A stretch of 64,000 nt of DNA from Apostichopus japonicus (lineage: Eukaryota; Echinodermata; Holothuroidea; Aspidochirotida; Stichopodidae). The notes under the pieces are model-generated. The model searched no databases. It had not been told where the DNA came from and saw nothing but the letters and a program-made list of their open reading frames with translations. Below are positions 60,073-64,000 of this stretch, piece by piece; the stretch's first letter is position 1; each line of letters opens with the position of its first letter. The stretch spans positions 16,600,001 to 16,664,000 of the forward strand of contig NC_092569.1 of assembly GCF_037975245.1 (NCBI RefSeq), in the 5' to 3' direction. Made by a program: the position numbers and the translations under genes.

Positions 60073-61995
60073 GTCGTGTAAAAATTAACTATGTTAATAT
60101 CATTTGAGTTGGCAACACATTTTCAGGAACTCTCTCAAGTGCATGTATGATGTCGTAAACAGCTGATTATCTGCTTCCCTCTCCTCCAATATAGAAGAAA
60201 AGGGCGGATAAGGGGATAATGGCCGTGAATTTTTTTCATTTAATGAAGTCGTAAAAGAATAACATGATAAAGGTCATTATTGTTGGCGTAAATATGTATA
60301 CTAAAAGTATGTGAAGATCAATCAGGCAGTATTAATGCTCCCCATTGAGGTTAGTTTATACAAGAGAAGGATTTATGATTTTATAGTGTCTTCTGAAGTT
60401 ACCCTTACTACCAACATGTTACAAAGGCAATGGAAGGGAGTTCTTTTAATGAATGGAATTTATGACGTAAGACGACATCAATCCAACATACATTGTACAG
60501 TATGTGTACAGTTAACCTCTGAACATCGATGAGAATGTGGCAGCAGTGATCGAATGGTTTCCTTTATTTCTTTCAGCTGGTCTTACTAAACAGTGTCCTT
60601 GAAGTTAAGGCCGACACTGACATCTTTCCATCTTTTTAATAGTGTAATCTTGATATCGACTTGTGTCGGCGATTCTCCTATATGACCGCTGAGAATGATC
60701 AAAATTTGTATCTGTTGTTGTCTGTCACAAAGACATACATACACGTGGTCTGAACATTCAGTGGTTATAGAAGACGTGTGTAGTATATCGCAGAAAGAGG
60801 AGCAATGTGAGCTTAAAGTTGCTAGTTTTGCGTGGATATATAAAAATGTTTAAATTCATGCATTGCACCTTCTCCTTCACCCAAATATATATTGTAAACT
60901 GTCATTCTAAGGTAGATCTGAAAGTTATATCATCATAATCATATATGAATTAATCTTTAGCATTCTTTTGATTTAAATGTATCGTTGAATATCTTTGTAA
61001 CCAAAGAATACAATGCAAATAATTTTTCGCCGGTCATGTAGGAGTATAACATATCAATATGAAACTGCTGTTTGTTGACATGATACTTCAAGATAACAAG
61101 TTTAGGTCGCTGTATAGTTTAATCCCAGTCTATGCTCATAAACGACAACTTTATACTTATGGCTTTGATAAGACCTGGATGTATACAATCAAACAATATG
61201 TGCGTGGACCTTACGTCATATTAATTTTACAATAGGATATTGATGTTTGCATGTGATTTTATGAAGAGACTTAATTCAACCTCATATAAGCACCTCCATT
61301 GACCGCAAATCACCGGTACAGACATTAAAGTTCCATCTACATTCGACGTTGACGGTAAAAATATTCTTTGTTATTTGTTTTATTTATTTTTTGGGGTGGG
61401 AGAGGAATAAAGAGGGTAGGAGGGGAGGAGGGAAGGGGTGTAGGGTATTGGGATAAGACGAATGTATACTGCAGTCAATGATCCATTCGCTCAATCTCTT
61501 CGAATCCGCCAAAATTGTACGAAAAAGACTCATTGTCATGATTATGCGGTTATTTACTACTCAATTGTACCAAAAACTTTTGTCGAGATTGGGATCGGTT
61601 CCTTAGTGTTCATAATGGAATGCATAACGGGCCTCTAATAAGCTTTTCGATTTGTGAATGTTTTATTTAAAAATGGCGATATCTGACTAACCGTGTTCAC
61701 TTTCAAATACAGATAAAAAAGTGGGAAAATTGGAATACATCCATATTAGAGTTCTTTGCACGTGTTCAATAGCACTATGGGAAAGTTTCTAGATCTGCAG
61801 ACAGTCAATGCAACTTGTCAAGTTTCGAGGAACTAGATAGGATCGATATGATAGCGCCCTCTATTAATTATGGGAATGGCCGAAGAGCCCCATTGAATTC
61901 TTAAGTGCTTATTGCAGTCGATACTTTGCAGCTCTGAATTTTTGAGGGCGCACTTCACAACAGTGATATTTTTAAGACGATACGAATTCCTTTGG

Positions 61996-62016
61996 TTATT
62001 ATTATTATTATTATTT
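61996..62016. repeat. Short ATT/TTA microsatellite
   Basis: Shortest of the three matching spacer repeats, without the internal interruption. Confidence 0.85.
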
Positions 62017-64000
62017 TATGGGCTATTTTATCGTTGCAATGGTAATTTAGAAACGAAAGACCCACTCAATATTCATTTGAGTCTCTGCAAATGAACATTC
62101 ATCTTATCGCTGGAAACATGGTTTGAAATTAATATTGAATGTCACACACAAGTTAAGTAAGAAGAAAATAAATCAATTGGAATCGGAGAAAAATGGTCGG
62201 ATTGCGGCGCATATGAAGCAATGAATGTGGACAATCCTTTGGTAAGATATGGTAATTTTAACATGGTAATATAATATGTATATAATATATATATTTAATA
62301 TGGTAATTGTTATAGGCTAAGAACTAAGCTACAGGGAAATTTAAAGCTAAACTAAAACGGAAATTAAAACTTGTATATTATGACTACTGGTTTAGCTGAA
62401 GTAACGACAATTAAACAATCTTACAAAACGAATGTTCAGTGACAATAGGACATTGTTAAGTAACATGGTAGGGTAGGATGCATGTAGCCCTTCCCCCTTA
62501 CTATTGTTACTGTAATTGGCAGTGGGAAAGCTAGTTAGGATGTTCCTCCACCACCCCTTCCCCCTCACTTTACTACCTACAGATGCACTCAAAACCATTG
62601 CTGTGTCGTTCTGATTTATCCATTGAAATAGCAATCAAGAGTTACAGATAATGAAATGATATAACTTCTAGTTACATGTACCTTTGTAAACCTTCTATTG
62701 GATAAATACGGAATTGCCGTCCCTCCAAATTTACAAGTTGGAATAAACTGCCATCTGGGAACCCTACGCTAAATAATAAATTAATAAATTCCCCGACTGA
62801 CTTGGATAGTGACTTGACTCATTTTGTGAGTTACAGAAGTCAGTCAAGGATTCCGAAAAGAAGGGGTCCTTCCTGGTGTCATTAAAGCCGTCTCCTATTC
62901 AAGGATTGCTTTTTTTCAACAAGTAAATAATAAACAATTAAGACGCCAAATAGTACATTCTGATACACATTTTGACAATAATTTAAATAAATACAAGTAT
63001 TCCTAAACGCAAGTGTTTGATACTAAATACTTGGTGTGAATTTGGATGAAACATTAGGTGTCCAACCGTTATAATAGTGACCAAATTCTTCTCCAACTGA
63101 ATGAGGTAAGTACCCCGAATGATCCACCCCCCGAGACTGACCATCTAAGTAGAGTAAGGGGGGGGGGGCATGGTCACTGTGAGCGATTATTGTAAAGCAG
63201 TCTCCTACCTCAAATGGAAGAAGAGTGCTATAGGTTCCCCGTAGCTAAATTGACGCTGACCGAACTTCAATGTCAGACTCGCATCTTTCAAAAGGTTTAA
63301 ACAGTCACTTGGTATTTCTTTTCCTCTTTTCACTCGAAATACCGAAATAGTTGGGTCTACTTCAAATTATTTCTCTTTCGGGTTACACACTGACTAATGG
63401 TAAACTACTGTGGCCACTAAGGCGTAGTACAAAATTTCAATATATAGCACCATAAACCACAAAGCACCACAAGTTTTATTAGTAACTAGCACGTTGGCTA
63501 TTAATAGCAAGTCATTTGTCTATCATCCAAATGAACATATTTAGCCCATAAGAAGTAAACATTTTGTTTAATAAATCCTCTGAATCGAGAAGGTTTCCTC
63601 AATTATATTCGAAACGTTTTTGTGCTCTGAAATGGAATAGCCCAGAAACAAGCAAACATAAACATGATTAAGTATCTCATATTGAATCATTTCTTGATTT
63701 CAATGTAATTTTAAGCAAACTTATTGATACTCGGGCGGATGGCTATTTATAACTATTTATAGTAACACTTCATATGGTAAAGGGCGTGTTGGTGTATTTA
63801 AATGGGAGGGGGAGACAAAATTACAGGGGATTTCTTTCTTAAGAAATTGATAGACTTCCTGCTTTCCATTGCATCACTTTATGAGCCTCGTTTGTGTGTA
63901 GGGAGTGAGTATGGAACGTACCTTAATTGACAAAATCATTGGACGAGCTGCTCTTAAATGGTATTTCCCTTTGTCAATGTAAGATACCATTTCCGAATCA

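Larger units (their letters stand above)
58770..64000. other. Spacer upstream of FREP-5 (type I, third copy), no gene seen
   Basis: From about 60080 to the window end it follows 6200-10200 in order, more diverged than the 6-10 kb/33-37 kb pair. About 210 bp near 60810-61030 is unrelated replacement sequence. It contains the third TTA repeat and a G run at 63158-63168. By this order the terminal exon of another FREP gene, predicted type I, should lie about 0.8-1 kb beyond the right edge. Confidence 0.65.

Noticed and set aside
1-64000. CRISPR-like or prokaryotic organisation
   Set aside because: The repeats are large tandem gene units or simple repeats, and genes have GT-AG introns and signal-peptide exons, so this is eukaryotic DNA.

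Overview
The window looks like AT-rich, intron-rich nuclear DNA from a marine invertebrate. The only recognisable protein-coding content is a head-to-tail array of secreted fibrinogen-related (ficolin-like) genes, all on the minus strand. Ficolin-like fibrinogen-related proteins are abundant in echinoderms, and a fibrinogen-like protein was isolated early from a sea cucumber. A holothurian or other echinoderm is therefore the best guess, but that is inference, since no taxon-specific marker is visible.

Layout: five genes, named here FREP-1 to FREP-5 from left to right, start at 5433, 19127, 32657, 45500 and 58637. The period is about 13 kb. FREP-1 is cut by the left edge after its third exon; the other four are complete. 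Each has the same plan: a 69-nt signal-peptide exon, a 3-4 kb intron, a 46-nt mini-exon encoding a dibasic RNKR site, a 173-nt exon, a 271-nt exon, and a terminal exon with the stop. Phases are conserved (0, 1, 0, 1). The mature product is essentially a single fibrinogen C-terminal (FBG) domain behind a short tail, 269-276 residues with signal peptide.

The array has a two-unit higher order. FREP-2 and FREP-4 end in a type I terminal exon with no cysteine. FREP-3 and FREP-5 end in a type II terminal exon whose cysteines sit at non-canonical positions. The spacers show the same I/II alternation. A very recent duplication makes 1-12750 nearly identical to 27231-39945. Its internal edge lies at the exon 4/intron 4 border, so FREP-2 and FREP-4 share a terminal exon but differ in exons 2-4. 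It is either real two-unit amplification with exon-level recombination or an unresolved haplotype.

Other items: a strictly conserved promoter module (TGACGTGG followed by the 12-bp palindrome TGACACGTGTCA) upstream of all five starts; a second 46-nt exon-like element about 96 bp upstream of exon 2 in every gene, in matching phase, open in three copies and stopped in two; a TAT microsatellite expanded inside the FREP-3 coding sequence (six tyrosines in a row); an old internal duplication in intron 1; a 0.7-kb spacer block of unknown nature; a decayed non-LTR retrotransposon endonuclease; a 410-bp insertion; a SINE-like element; and many simple repeats. No RNA gene, CRISPR array or bacterial feature was seen. 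The remaining open reading frames look like chance in AT-rich sequence.
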